Assembly: GCA_933822405.4 (NCBI GenBank)
Contig: CAKOGP040001758.1
Span: forward strand, 867,134 to 931,133
DNA from: Cylindrotheca closterium
Taxonomy: Eukaryota > Bacillariophyta > Bacillariophyceae > Bacillariales > Bacillariaceae
Direction of reading: 5' to 3'
DNA length: 64,000 nucleotides
Under the pieces are notes generated by a model. That model made no database searches. It was given only the letters and a program-made list of their open reading frames with translations, and had not been told where the DNA came from. Both the position numbers and the translations under genes were made by a program. Position 1 is the first letter of the stretch. Each line of letters begins with the position of its first letter. Shown here in pieces: positions 40,038 through 50,939 of this stretch.

Positions 40038-41778
40038 TTAGACATCGACATGACGTCCATTATCTCGAAAGGATCTTCCATTGGGAGAGTAATTGTCGGC
40101 ATATCGACTCTTATCTACTGTCACATTTCCATTCCGTCTTTCTCTCCAAGCCTGTGTCGCATTACTGACTTGTCCATTGGGTTCGTCAATACCCGATCCA
40201 CACGCAAAGGATCCAACTAGAGTCCGAGCGTGTTTTCCAAGGCCACTGCCCATGGAAACTACTGATTCAACAGCCGGGTGCTTGGTAAAACTGCTGTGGT
40301 TGAAACCTGAACCTGTAGAACGTGTATCGTCTTGCATTGACTTCGAATGAAGACTTTGGGCAATGCTACGTGAATCGTCCATGATTGACGAGTCGGTGCC
40401 CACTCCACCAGCCCGTCGTCTGAGGAGTTCTGCTTGCTCTTGCGCATGAGTCAATTTCTCTTCCCATTCCTATGAGTTAAAATAAGTGTGAGAAAACATT
40501 GCACTACAGTATTGCAAATGCAATAGCATCTTTCAAAGCAAGCCAATACAAATAAATACATACCGCACGAGCCAACAAGAAATCACCCTTGAGTTTTCCA
40601 AGATTCTGTTCCAGTTTTTGTTCTTGTCGTTTTTGTTGCTTTTGCGAATCACTCAATGCCTCAAAGAATCGTGTCGAAACGCCTTGCAATGGGGTGTCCT
40701 TGTAAATGGGAGCACTCATCATATCCTTCATTTCCTCCACCATACTATTGAGTGCCTCTTCATTCGATTGGATCACTTGACCAGAGGTTCCAGTCATGGT
40801 TGGATGACCAGAAGGTTTGCTGAGAACCACATCCGCTCTCTTACTAGGATCTGGCAAGGGAACCTTATGGGCTCGCATTCCTGATCTGAGAACATCGTCC
40901 ATGGCATATCTCAAAATGGCACAAGCCCGGTCCGGATCCATACTTTGGGCTCTGGACAGAGAGAGTTGCAATCGACCACGGTGATCGGAATCCACGGGCA
41001 ATAAAGCGGAAGCAGAGTCACAAGCACTTTCGTACAATTCAAAGCACTCTGAAAACTTTTGCTGTTCCTTCAAAACAGTGCCCTTCCGAATGGCCTCCGT
41101 CAAACAATCCTTAACATCTTGATCGACAAATTCATCGTGACGACCAGGTCCATTGGGAGAAAGTGGTCCACCATTTTGACCATCCTCGTTATATTGTTCC
41201 TCGCCTCCTCTGGCTCTCACTTCTTCCTCACGTCTAGAAGCTTCAAAGGCAGCTCCTTCCATGTGGGCTGCTTCGACTACATGTTGAAAGAGCTTCTGAA
41301 CATCGGCAAAAGCATCAATGATGGCTTCTCCCATGGCATCGTAACCATGATCGTAATGTTCCATCAATCGTTCGGCAATGGCCAGTAAACCATCTTCATG
41401 TCCCGACAAGGCATCCACAAGCAATTCCGGAGAAACAACAGGATTCTCACCAGATTGATGGGTTCGTTCACCTCTGGAACGGAGTGAGCGTGCTGGAGAA
41501 CCTCCTCCTTCTTGCATTTTTACACTAGTGCTATCCTGTTGACGAGATTGTTCTTGTTCGAGACTGGCGTAGGCTCGTGCGTGTGTGGATGGACGATTGC
41601 CAGAAGGTCGGCTGTGTTGGGACCTAGAATGCGGCGATTGACTTCTTCGTTCAGTTTCTTCCTCGATTTTGCGACTGTACGCACGGGCTCGTTCCAAGAC
41701 GGAGGATCTTGCGGAAGATGATTTGGGAGAAGTGCTGCTGGATTGATTGGCGGGGCTTTCCAAGTCGGCTGTTGTCAT
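40038..41778 (-). CDS. Helical-repeat (TPR/MIT-like) protein with disordered ends
   Basis: Exons 41778-40564 and 40469-40038 (548 residues) are joined by a 94-nt phase-0 intron (gtatgt/catag). The splice continues a coiled coil, LLARA|EWEEKLTHAQEQAELLRRR. The start is placed at MTTADLESPANQ; the frame stays open upstream through a possible targeting-like segment with ATG codons near 41931, so a longer form is possible. A Ser/Arg-rich disordered region (1-130) precedes two helical parts. One is HEDGLLAIAERLMEHYDHG; the other runs DVKDCLTEAIRKGTVLKEQQKFSECFELYESACDSA and resembles a TPR or MIT helical pair. The C-terminus is Ser/Gly-rich. Function unknown. Confidence 0.68.
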
Positions 41779-42289
41779 ACGTGGAAGTGTTTGCAACGAA
41801 AGTGTCTTGGCAAGGATTATTTTCGAAAACCAAAGTCCATCCACATTGTTTCGACGACCTTTCAAAAAAGCGCAAGCCGGGAATGCACAGTCGTACGACA
41901 CGAGGAGTTTCGCGTACCATTGGCCAAGCATGCGTTGATTCAAAAAGTATCATCCACGTAGCTGAATATAAATATATATATTTTTAGTCAGAGTAGGTCC
42001 TGCTGAGCCACTTCCAGCAGTTGAAGCTAGCATTGGACGCTAGCTTCAACATGAACCAATGGTAGGAAAATACTGTATTTGAGTGGGATGAAGTCCTATG
42101 ATACAATACCAGTACCGCTATCGGGCACCAAAATCAACAGAGTTTTATGCTTTGCTTGCTGGCATTGTAATCTATAAGTTTAACTCACCTTCCTTCCTGA
42201 TGCAACAGCAGAAGTACGTTATGTGTAATTTTTATGTTTTCTCTATTTTTCTTTAGTTCCTAATTTCTGGTGGTGGTAGTACTTGTGCC

Positions 42290-42361
<72 letters not shown>

Positions 42362-42411
42362 TGATACTAGTGCGGTAGTCTAGTGTACAGTTCCTTCAAT
42401 ACCCTCCTTTT
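41779..42411. other. Intergenic with TAG microsatellite
   Basis: 633 bases upstream of the helical-repeat gene and downstream of the DUF2358 gene. It holds the 70-base TAG repeat (42291-42360) and an inverted pair around gaagctagcattggacgctagcttc (42024-42048). Confidence 0.6.
42291..42360. repeat. (TAG)23 trinucleotide microsatellite
   Basis: Seventy uninterrupted bases of tag repeat, about 50 bases beyond the stop codon of the DUF2358 gene, so likely in or near its 3' UTR. Confidence 0.97.
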
Positions 42412-43914
42412 TTAATATCGTGGAGGTTTATCCAAGGGTGGATAATTTGGGCCTGGACTCGCAAGGACTGGAACTTCCGCCAATTGGCCTTGCCGGGATT
42501 GCGGTCCATCCAAAATACGCATTCCACTGCTGCAACACATTTTCTTGAATCCAAAATCGCAGCAAACCTCGGGACGTTGGCAATCCCAGTTGCTCTGACA
42601 AGTATCTTGCAAGGCATCTCCAAAGATTTTTTGGAAGAAACTACCTTGCTCTTCCTTTTTCTTCTTGGCGGCCATTTCGGCGGACGCTGTAGCCGAGCGT
42701 TGTTGTTGTTGGGATTCCAATTGACGCACTTCCTCTTGCAATTCGGTATACTCTTCGACACTCAGTGGTTTCAGTCCAAACTTTTTGCGGGCCGCATTCT
42801 TTTCTTCCAAGGCGTTTGCAACGGAGGAATCCAAAGTACTAGTACTAGTAGTAGTGGTACTACTATCGGATGCTATTGAATCCGGAGAGGCAGCCTCCAT
42901 ATGGGAGGGTGGTGGTGGTGGTGGTGCCAAGACATCTTCGGACCGATGAAAGAGAACCGAGGTAGACTCAGGAGCAAAGGTTCGAAAGGGGACCATTGCT
43001 TCCTTGCCATAATTGACAACTTCCAAAGATGAGGTTGATAATGATGATGATTCACTGTTCCAGACGGGGATTCCTTCCGTGTCCGACTTTTTGTTGTAAT
43101 ATCCTCGAAGAGCTGCAAACACACCCTGTTCGGGAACTATGGGAGTATCGTTAATGATCAATCGCTCGATGCGATGTTGAGTAATGTTTCCGGATACTCG
43201 AGAAATTTCGTACACCGAAATTCCGTCCACATGAAGCGTGCTCTTGTGACCTCCGAAAATGGCCTTGGGGATGACTTCCGCGTTCCAATGGATTCGAATG
43301 TTTTGCCGAGCCTTATCAAAGCACATGCGATTCTTCAGTATGGATTGATCGGGACTGTAAAAGATGCCCACCACCGCATGAAGCAATCGAAAGGCAGCCT
43401 TGTAATTTTTGACTCCGTGCAATTTCACTCCCGAAGGATCAATGAGTTCCAAATCCTGGTCGTAAATGGAAAAGTCTAGAGGATTTTGACAAAAGATATA
43501 ACAAAAGAGTGAGAAAAACCAAATATGACGGTATGCATCCAACGCCTCGCGTTCTTTGATTGCTATCGTACCTGGCTTGGTGTGTAACAGCAGTGGGTAA
43601 TCCTTTCGCAAGACATCCATGGCGTGTCCAACTTCCAGTTCAAACTCTTGCTGATCCAAACAAAGCATGGCCAGTGGTGATCCAGGAGGAATATTGCTAC
43701 CACTGCTGCTGGGAGTGGTTGGGCCTTTTGTTTTTAATGAAGAACTGCTGCTGCTGGTTTCCACCATTTTCATGTTCATGGTCCCACCACGATTGGGTGC
43801 GGAAAAGGAGAGGACTCCATTGTTGGTGGAAAGGCAAATTAGGGACACCAGCAGTATTTGGAACCAGCGTGATTGTTGTGGTAATGATCGGTGTTGGCTG
43901 TGTGACTTGATCAT
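42412..43914 (-). CDS. Plastid-targeted DUF2358 (NTF2-like) protein with Cys-rich tail
   Basis: Exons 43914-43572 and 43475-42412 (468 residues). The 96-nt intron (gtacga/tctag, phase 1) is proposed because removing it restores the family block PLLLHTKPDFSIYDQDLELIDP. The intron itself is stop-free and in frame. The start MIKSHSQHRS precedes a signal peptide ending VLSFSAP, a plastid-type motif. The DUF2358 domain (about 85-240) has a YDxDLELIDPSG, NYKAAFRLLHAVV and IRIHWN pattern of NTF2-like folds found in cyanobacteria and plastids; no enzymatic role is known. The C-terminus has CQSNWDCQRPEVCCDFG and MCCSSG. The 5' leader contains five TTGGTA repeats. Confidence 0.78.
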   Translation of the reverse strand: MIKSHSQHRSLPQQSRWFQILLVSLICLSTNNGVLSFSAPNRGGTMNMKMVETSSSSSSLKTKGPTTPSSSGSNIPPGSPLAMLCLDQQEFELEVGHAMDVLRKDYPLLLHTKPGTIAIKEREALDAYRHIWFFSLFCYIFCQNPLDFSIYDQDLELIDPSGVKLHGVKNYKAAFRLLHAVVGIFYSPDQSILKNRMCFDKARQNIRIHWNAEVIPKAIFGGHKSTLHVDGISVYEISRVSGNITQHRIERLIINDTPIVPEQGVFAALRGYYNKKSDTEGIPVWNSESSSLSTSSLEVVNYGKEAMVPFRTFAPESTSVLFHRSEDVLAPPPPPPSHMEAASPDSIASDSSTTTTSTSTLDSSVANALEEKNAARKKFGLKPLSVEEYTELQEEVRQLESQQQQRSATASAEMAAKKKKEEQGSFFQKIFGDALQDTCQSNWDCQRPEVCCDFGFKKMCCSSGMRILDGPQSRQGQLAEVPVLASPGPNYPPLDKPPRY

Positions 43915-44405
43915 CTTGGTATTGGTATTGGTATTGGTATTGGTAGTAATAAATAATAATAAGAACAATAAAAATATATTTGTGGAATGGGAAAGGTGTA
44001 TGTTCAATGGCAAGCACTCTTTTTTGTGTTGTGTGTGCTGTTGCAGTCGTGGGCAAGAAAGTATTGATATATTATGGTATTGATGCAACAAAGTCAATCG
44101 TATGAGAATGAATGCAGTTCCAAAGAAGAAGTAGAACTGGTTGATCAGAAATAGGTGGGTGTGCCGAGACCTACTGTACCGTGTATGGTACTGCCGTCGG
44201 GGAAACGGACCTCTGACTTGCACGTAAAAGAATATCCATGTCTCCCAATTGGACCAATCAACATGATGAAGAAAGATGCTGACGTGTTCGAAGCGCACGA
44301 CAGACGTCATCCGAATTTTGGGCTTCGTGTGACTCACTCATGACTGATGTCATCATTTTTCACGACACATCTCCAGAATCACAATAGCCACAACTACAGT
44401 ACAGT
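43915..44405. other. Divergent intergenic region with TTGGTA repeats
   Basis: 491 bases between divergent starts. (TTGGTA)5 lies at 43916-43945, immediately before the DUF2358 start codon. No gene supported; the frame upstream of that start is open by chance of the repeat. Confidence 0.55.
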
Positions 44406-45848
44406 ATGAGAATGATAGGATCGTCAAGGCTTCCGCTTCTCTCCATTCTTCTGCTATCAATATTTCAACCATCAGTTCACAGTTTGTTGTCCACGAAAAG
44501 TTGTCAGAATGGAAATGGACATAGGATACGGCTTCTTACCACATCAGGAGCATACAGCAGTCATCCAAGAAAAAATCCCAGTGAGGAGGATCAAGGTTTG
44601 CTTTTGGCCAAACGACCTTCAACTGCTGGTGCTGGTGTTGATGCTAATTCTTCAGAAGATCCATTCAGCGCATCCGGTGGTCGATCCCTCGTCACGACTG
44701 TCAAGGGAGGATTGGCAAATATATTTGAATTTGCTGAGGAACAAAAAGCGAGGAACAAACGACGACAAGAACTCCGACGAGCCCAGCGACAAAAAGCCAA
44801 TTTAAAGCAAGGGGGTGGTAAAGAACAGCCCCGATGGCATCCTTACTCTGGAATCAACTCTTCCAATCCCAATTTTCGAACAGCCGCCCCGGTCATGACC
44901 AATGCTGGCTTTGCCAAGAGCATTTGGCGGAACGCCCGCAAACGCAACAAACCGGTATTGTGGGAAAATTCTCTCCGGACCTATGATCGCATGGCCATTC
45001 TAGAACAAAAGACGGAACTGAAAATCAAACGCACCAATCTACATCACGAGGGCGCCATGTTGGCCTGTGCCAAATTGGGATGGTGGCAAAAATGTTTGGA
45101 GATTTATCATTTTGTCAACGAACAGGACTCTTCCACCATTCTTCCGCCGACGGCATCATCTAGACTGGCTCCTTCCAATTTAGAATCATCTGCTGCCAGC
45201 TCCAAGATTGTCCGTCGGGTATACGTCACGGACAATATGATACAATCGCTCGTTCGAGCCTGCTCGAGGGCCTCCAGTCAACGCGGCAAGGGTGGTAGTA
45301 GTAGCAGCAAGCAACAACAGCAACAGCAGCAGCAGCAGGCCAATTCACAAACAACAACGACGAGCAACGCTGATGAACAGGAGTCATTGGAAGAACAGGA
45401 AGTTGCTCTTCGTCGAATTCCTCTGGATACTGCCCTGGAAATTGTTCGTACCATGGATGAAAACCATGGAGTCAAACCGGGTGCCATTCATGTGAATCCC
45501 TTAGCGGCTGCCTATCAATCCTTGGGGTATACGGAAGAAGCGAGGGACATTTTGCAAACTATGCTCTCGAACCGAACGGCGGGAGAAGAACCGGAGGAAG
45601 GTGTGGATATTCTTAATGTGCACGATTTGTGTGCCAAGGACAAGGGCAGTTACAGTCTGTTGGTCCAAGGAGCGGTTGGATCCGGAGATTGGGGGGCGGC
45701 AGTGGAAGCACTCTGTGACATGACCAAGTCGGGACTCTATCCAAACCCTCGGCACTGTAACTCTTGGAATGAGATCGCCGAACGACATCGAGGACGAAGT
45801 TCGAAAAAGAAGATACGAGAGGAATTTTGGACAAACAGTGTCATATAA
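44406..45848 (+). CDS. PPR/TPR-like helical protein, probably organellar
   Basis: 480 residues. The N-terminus (LPLLSILLLSIFQPSVHSLLS) is a signal-like targeting sequence. After a basic region (EEQKARNKRRQELRRAQRQKA), helical pairs typical of pentatricopeptide repeats appear: LHHEGAMLACAKLGWWQKCLEIYHFV, VNPLAAAYQSLGYTEEARDILQTM and SYSLLVQGAVGSGDWGAAVEALCDM. A poly-Gln tract (about 302-310) interrupts the array. PPR proteins bind organellar RNA; the low repeat number makes an assignment to RNA processing tentative. Confidence 0.7.
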   Translation: MRMIGSSRLPLLSILLLSIFQPSVHSLLSTKSCQNGNGHRIRLLTTSGAYSSHPRKNPSEEDQGLLLAKRPSTAGAGVDANSSEDPFSASGGRSLVTTVKGGLANIFEFAEEQKARNKRRQELRRAQRQKANLKQGGGKEQPRWHPYSGINSSNPNFRTAAPVMTNAGFAKSIWRNARKRNKPVLWENSLRTYDRMAILEQKTELKIKRTNLHHEGAMLACAKLGWWQKCLEIYHFVNEQDSSTILPPTASSRLAPSNLESSAASSKIVRRVYVTDNMIQSLVRACSRASSQRGKGGSSSSKQQQQQQQQQANSQTTTTSNADEQESLEEQEVALRRIPLDTALEIVRTMDENHGVKPGAIHVNPLAAAYQSLGYTEEARDILQTMLSNRTAGEEPEEGVDILNVHDLCAKDKGSYSLLVQGAVGSGDWGAAVEALCDMTKSGLYPNPRHCNSWNEIAERHRGRSSKKKIREEFWTNSVI

Positions 45849-46000
45849 CTACTATTATAGTCACAACACAATCAATTTTGGAAACCAAAAAGCTCCACAT
45901 TAACTTATATATACATCCCATGATGAACCCTGTTCGATTATGATTGCCTTAGTTGGCGTCTCACTTGCTTGCTACAAAATCAACTGGACAACTTGAGAAC

Positions 46001-48203
46001 TCAACAGTCTAGGTTTGAGATGCTGTTTGTGCAGACCAGCTGATTCCCACCTGTTCAAGGGAATTTATTATCATGAAGTTAGATACCGCAAAACAACAAA
46101 CAACTCTCCACAATTCCTTTTGAATACTTACCAAGTAAGATTGATGTACCACTAGAGACTGCAAGGTTCTCTACTGCGGCAGGTACTCTTCCTTCTAATC
46201 GGTTATTGCCTGAAAGATGTAAATGCAAAATAAGTGTTAGCACGTGGCAAAAGTGATATCCAACTCAAGCGCTCGGTTGTACGTACGTAAATCCAGCGAT
46301 GCCAACTTTGTCAGTCTTCCGATTTCAGTAGGTATGTTTCCTTGTAATCGATTTGTTTCTGTCAAAAGCAAAAGAAAAGCAAGTTACATGTACAATGTGA
46401 GGTAGGTGATGATATCGACCACCCAGGGGCCATGTTTTACTTACGTAATCCAAGGCGTGTGAGTTCACCCAGCAAACCAATTTCAGATGGCAACGAATTT
46501 GACAGGCCGTTGAATTGCGACAAGAGACTGACAACCCGGTTGGAGGAATCGCAACTGACACCAAACCAGTTACAAGAACTAAGGTTGCGATTTCTCCACC
46601 CACTGCTCAAATTCCACCCGCTGCCTCCGCATGATTCATAAAACACCGACAAGACAAACCGTTCCATCCAAAGGCGACTGTCCGAAGTGTCATTTGGTGC
46701 CCAGTTGTCCGTTTGAGCAAGTTGATTCAATACGGTTCTTTGCAGTTGAGTTGAGGGGAAGCTATCTCCGAAAAAGGGTAACAGATTGTTGATCCAAACT
46801 TGTTCCGTCGAGGTGGTGGGGGCTCGCGTTAAATCTCCAGTGGGATTGGCGCTGGGAGCAACTGTTGGTGTCCCAGATGGACTGGCGCTGGGAGCAATTG
46901 TTGGTGTCCTAGTGGGGCGTTCAGATGCCGCTATACTTGGAGTACTACTGGAAGCAGATGTTGGTGGCACGGTTGGAACAGGACTTGGAACCAATGTAGG
47001 TGGTATGGTGAAAGTAGCGCTGGGAGCTGATGATGGTAGCGCAGTGGGACCAACTGACCGAACTATAGTTGGAGTAACACTGGGAACCGACGTTGATGGA
47101 AAGAAGGTTGGACTCGACGATGGATTGGCACTGGGGTCAAGCATTGATGGAGTGAAGCTTGGACTCGAAGATGGGTTGGTACTGGGGTCAAGCGTTGATG
47201 GAAAAGAACTTGGACTCGAAGATGGGTTGAAAGTAGGAACAGGTGTTGCTGTTGGGCTTGCAGATAGAGTCGGGAGCAAAGTTGGCCGTGTAGATGGCAC
47301 TGATGATGGTGAAGTTGACGGTGACGTAGATAGTGAAGCAGTCGGTGAAAAAGATGGCAAATTGGTAACGGCTGCTGTGGGTCCGTCGTCGTTAGGTGAC
47401 TTTGCGATACTTGAACTCTCTCCGTCATCAGAATCGCCACCAGAAGCTACTACACCAACCACAATGGCGACAATCAAAACCAACAGGAGGACGATACAGA
47501 TCAGCAGTCGTTTTCGTTTCTTTGATGGCTCACTAGCAACTTCACCCACGGCATCTCCTTTGTCATTCGTTGCGTTTGTTGACTCGATATCTTCCGTCGC
47601 ACCCAGAGAAGCCAAGCCAGCAGGGGTCAAACCAGCGTCGGTGGCAACTTCATAACCGTCGTCCGCTGAACGAGATTTTGGTTGTTTTGACGGCACAGTT
47701 ATAGCTTCTAACGGTGCACGAGGCGCAGACTCGATCCCAGGACTCCCACGGCTGCCTAGCGTCGGCAATCCAGCAAGAACTTGGTGGTCGTTTCCACTAT
47801 TTGATTGATTTTTCGGTAGAGGTGGAGGAGATGATTGGGATTTTGCGTACTCTTCCCTCTTGTCATTAGACGACTGAAGTGCATCAGAGGAAGCTGTTAT
47901 CACAGGTGCTGGAGCATCATCACTTTTTCCAATTGGTTCGTCGGGATCCACTACCTCTTCATTTTTGTCACTCAAGTACACGGATTCGTCATCACTGTAC
48001 ATTTCAGCCGCTTTCTCATTCAACAGTTGCCGAGTGGAATGCCCTAGCGTTCCTTTCACCGGTCTTTGTGGCGGAAATATTGGTCTTGGTTTGGGTGCTC
48101 GTTTCTTTTTCCGTGTGACTGTCACAGCCTGAACCGGCGGAATATGCTCATCGAGTCGTATCTCGACCGATTGGTCGTCGGCTCCACCAGTTTCATTCGG
48201 CAT
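46001..48203 (-). CDS. Transmembrane LRR protein with PS-rich ectodomain stalk
   Basis: Four exons (48203-46445, 46358-46287, 46209-46132, 46050-46001), all introns phase 1, giving 652 residues. A cytosolic acidic/basic region (1-235) precedes one membrane span (KKRKRLLICIVLLLVLIVAIVVG). A long Pro/Ser/Thr stalk with PSxxPS units (about 270-470) follows, then WNLSSGWRN ... CNWFGVSCDS, a plant-type LRR N-cap. Plant-type LRRs then run LPSEIGLLGELTRLGL, NRLQGNIPTEIGRLTKLASLDL, NNRLEGRVPAAV, ending GGNQLVCTNSISNLDC. Type II topology puts the LRRs outside or in the vesicle lumen. This architecture is widespread in diatoms and may serve surface sensing; no kinase is present. Confidence 0.82.
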
Positions 48204-49091
48204 TCCTTGCGTTCCAGTATAAGGTTACCAGTCGAATAGGGTCGATTGTTATTTGCCAAATTGAGGTGGAGTGGGCTTGCGAGGTGTACCGTGGAGGTGA
48301 AAGCAAAGGGACAGAGAAACAAGAAGCGAAGATATATTTTTCATGCGAGTCGTCGTTGAATCAAATCTGACCAACCTAATTTTTTCTCACGGACAATTCG
48401 TGCTCTACGTTAGACTATTTCAAAACGCCAGCCGACTAGATTCGTTAATTAGGATCTCACAGATTCACCGTTGTGATTGATTTCTGGCAGGTTTTAGAAG
48501 CCAGTCGATACCCAAAATATCGGAAAAAATGAGACACGCAATGAAAAGCAACTGTTGAAGCAAGCTTTGTCTTTGCCCATTGCTCCTCTTTTTTCAGCTT
48601 TCCATCTGCTAAACATGGTGTAATCGTATCGCACCATGGCTTGGAATATTTCTGAAGTGGTTTCCAGAGCCACTCGGCAAAGTTTTCGGAACAGCAGAAT
48701 TTGAAATAGCTATGCAGCCAGGGAGGCATAGATTATCATCCTGCTGCCCAGGGTTTAGTTGAATCATTCTGCCCTTGAATATAGAAACGTATGGCGTGCA
48801 TGATTGCGTATATCGATAACTTGTGCGTTGCAATGATCCGAATGGTTTCTGAACTGACTGCTTATTAATAGTCGATGTCAAAACAAGGCAACCGCAGTAC
48901 CAAACTGGATATTCGATGAAGATTATTGGCAAAGCTCTGAAAGGCAATAGAACTTCGCTGTTGTAGTAGTGGATTGGAATTTCGATAGAGTCCTGGAATC
49001 GTGTAGTTTTGAAAGTCGTTCATATTTTTGTAATGATGTGTGATTTTTTAAAAATGCTGCATTATTTATCTAATGATACAATCAAAATTCC
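48204..49091. other. Intergenic, no gene seen
   Basis: 888 bases between the LRR gene start and the small Cys-rich gene. Several short frames on the minus strand show no domain or plausible start context. Confidence 0.5.
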
Positions 49092-49421
49092 TCATGGTGC
49101 TCCAGCGGTACCGACCACAGAATCCACTGGGGCTGTGATGTTTCCAACAGTCAAACTGCATTCCGCAATCTTTCCTTCCAGCTTGCTGCATGCAGAATCC
49201 CACAGATATTTCACGATGAAATCACCAAATCCTTCGTATTCTCGGATGGGACAGGAGCAAGCAGAAAGATCGAAACCACAGCATCGACCATACAGACCTT
49301 GGCTCTCTTCACAACTCTTCAAATGACGGTGACCAGCAGTTAGCCGAGCATTGGTTGGTTCCGCAAGGAGGGCGAAAAGCAAAGATAAGCCCAAAATCAA
49401 TTGTGAACAGAACTTGAACAT
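49092..49421 (-). CDS. Small secreted cysteine-rich protein
   Basis: 109 residues. A clear signal peptide (FCSQLILGLSLLFALLAEPTNA) is followed by a mature part with seven cysteines (SCEES, GRCCGFDLSACSC, SACSKLEG, ECSL). The pattern does not match ShKT, EGF or CFEM as I know them. The ORF is isolated, with long non-coding flanks, typical of lineage-specific secreted proteins. Function unknown. Confidence 0.55.
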   Translation of the reverse strand: MFKFCSQLILGLSLLFALLAEPTNARLTAGHRHLKSCEESQGLYGRCCGFDLSACSCPIREYEGFGDFIVKYLWDSACSKLEGKIAECSLTVGNITAPVDSVVGTAGAP

Positions 49422-50939
49422 GACAACGCTGCTTTCTTCAATTTCGTAGGAGGGTTCTTCAAGTCAATAAAAGAAAGATAATCAGTCTTATGCACAGATA
49501 AACACCACGGCAACAGTCTTGACCAATCGTACCAAAAGTTCAATGCACAATCAGTCGAGAAGTAGGAACATTCGGGAACATCCAGTATTCATTCAATCTG
49601 ACGTTGCAACTTGAAACTATTGCTCATACAATTTGCGGGAACTTATAGTGGTCGATCGATTCGAACGGGCAAAAACGAGGAAAAAGATAAATCCTCAACC
49701 CGAAAACCCGTCAAACAAATATGGGAGCCAAACCTGAGCAAAGGGCAAGGAATAGATTGCAGAAAACGATAAAAGCTTTCTAGAGAGATAGTAATACCAG
49801 AGTGGCACAGCAGTGGCGGTTGAAAATGTGACTGGATATTGTGGGGTTGGGAGCCAAGGCCATGCATCAGGGCTGCCTTTCGATTTTTCCAGTTTGTTCT
49901 TCCAATAATTTGCAGGCGTAATAATGTCATGGCAATTCAACCCTACATTCTTGTGAAGTTCTAGATGTGTGTTTCCTGGGATGCAAAAGTGGTGGAGAAT
50001 GTTCATTTGAGCAGTCAGATTAGATATTCAATCAATTTCCATTCTTGCTTTCTACGTTACACTTTTACTAGAGTACTTTTCTTACGCCCAATTTTTAAGT
50101 CGCATACTGGATGTGCTATGAGAATTTCTCTAGCTCTTCTTCAACATGAATGCTTTTGCCTTGTCGTTCTTTCATTTTACTTGTTGCAGCGTTCCAATAG
50201 CAAAATCATATCCTCTCAAGCACCACCACCATGTGTTTCATTTTCTCAGGAACCCAATCGATAGTATTGTTGCCGCCATTCCGACAGAATACGAGTCGTT
50301 CATTGAGATATGTATCAACTTGTCAATATGTGTGTCGGTATCTTCGAGATGGCGGAAGGCTACCCAATCGGAGAGTCCATCGATGGCATCGACTTCTTGG
50401 TAGCAAAAGGGATCGTTCGTGGGACCTTTGTTGCAAAACGTGGGCACATGCCAATAAGAGGGATGTTGCCAAGCAACGAGCTCGCGCTCGCGAATCCAGT
50501 GAAAGCAAGGGCATCTTGTTTATTTCTGGGATGCTTCTAGTGCCGCCAAATGACGAAAATGACTCGAAGATTTACTTTTGTATTCAAGCCAGACCAACCG
50601 AACCAACCAGACCTCTTCAAACTGGCCGAATGTATACTCCTTGTGACTCTCTTCCAAGCTGACGGGGACAAGAGTGAGATTTTCTTGTTGTTGGTTGGGT
50701 CCAACGCACGGTGTGAGAATACCTTGCTCAACAAGAAAGTATCTAAAATGACAACATCTGTTCTGTTCGGATCATCTGTTGCGAACTCAAACTGCTGGCT
50801 TGCTGGCGCGCCAGAAAATAGCGGACTGATTGACTGACTCTTTCGAATCAATCATCAAATCGAACCAGTCAGTCGCGCGTCGATCAACAACAAAACAACC
50901 AACGACAACAAAACAAAACGAAGGAAACGGAAACTTGTG
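49422..50939. other. Long intergenic stretch, no gene seen
   Basis: 1518 bases, the largest gap of the window. Open frames at 50231-50662 and 50146-50403 overlap each other and look random in composition. The region just before 50940 is CAAC/AAAC-rich, like a leader sequence. An undetected non-coding RNA cannot be excluded. Confidence 0.45.

Noticed and set aside
42291..42360. TAG repeat considered as a CRISPR-like or satellite array
   Set aside because: Uninterrupted trinucleotide repeat with no spacers; an ordinary microsatellite.
43915..44337. N-terminal extension of the DUF2358 frame upstream of the chosen ATG
   Set aside because: It runs through TTGGTA repeats and lacks coding character; the downstream Met directly precedes a plastid-type signal sequence.
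46786..47655. 289-codon frame on the plus strand opposite the LRR gene stalk
   Set aside because: It is the complement of the PSxxPS repeats, giving a repetitive Gly/Val/Asp sequence; the sense frame has a clear domain architecture.
50146..50662. Three overlapping plus-strand frames in the large intergenic gap
   Set aside because: Mutually overlapping, without conserved motifs or biased codon use.
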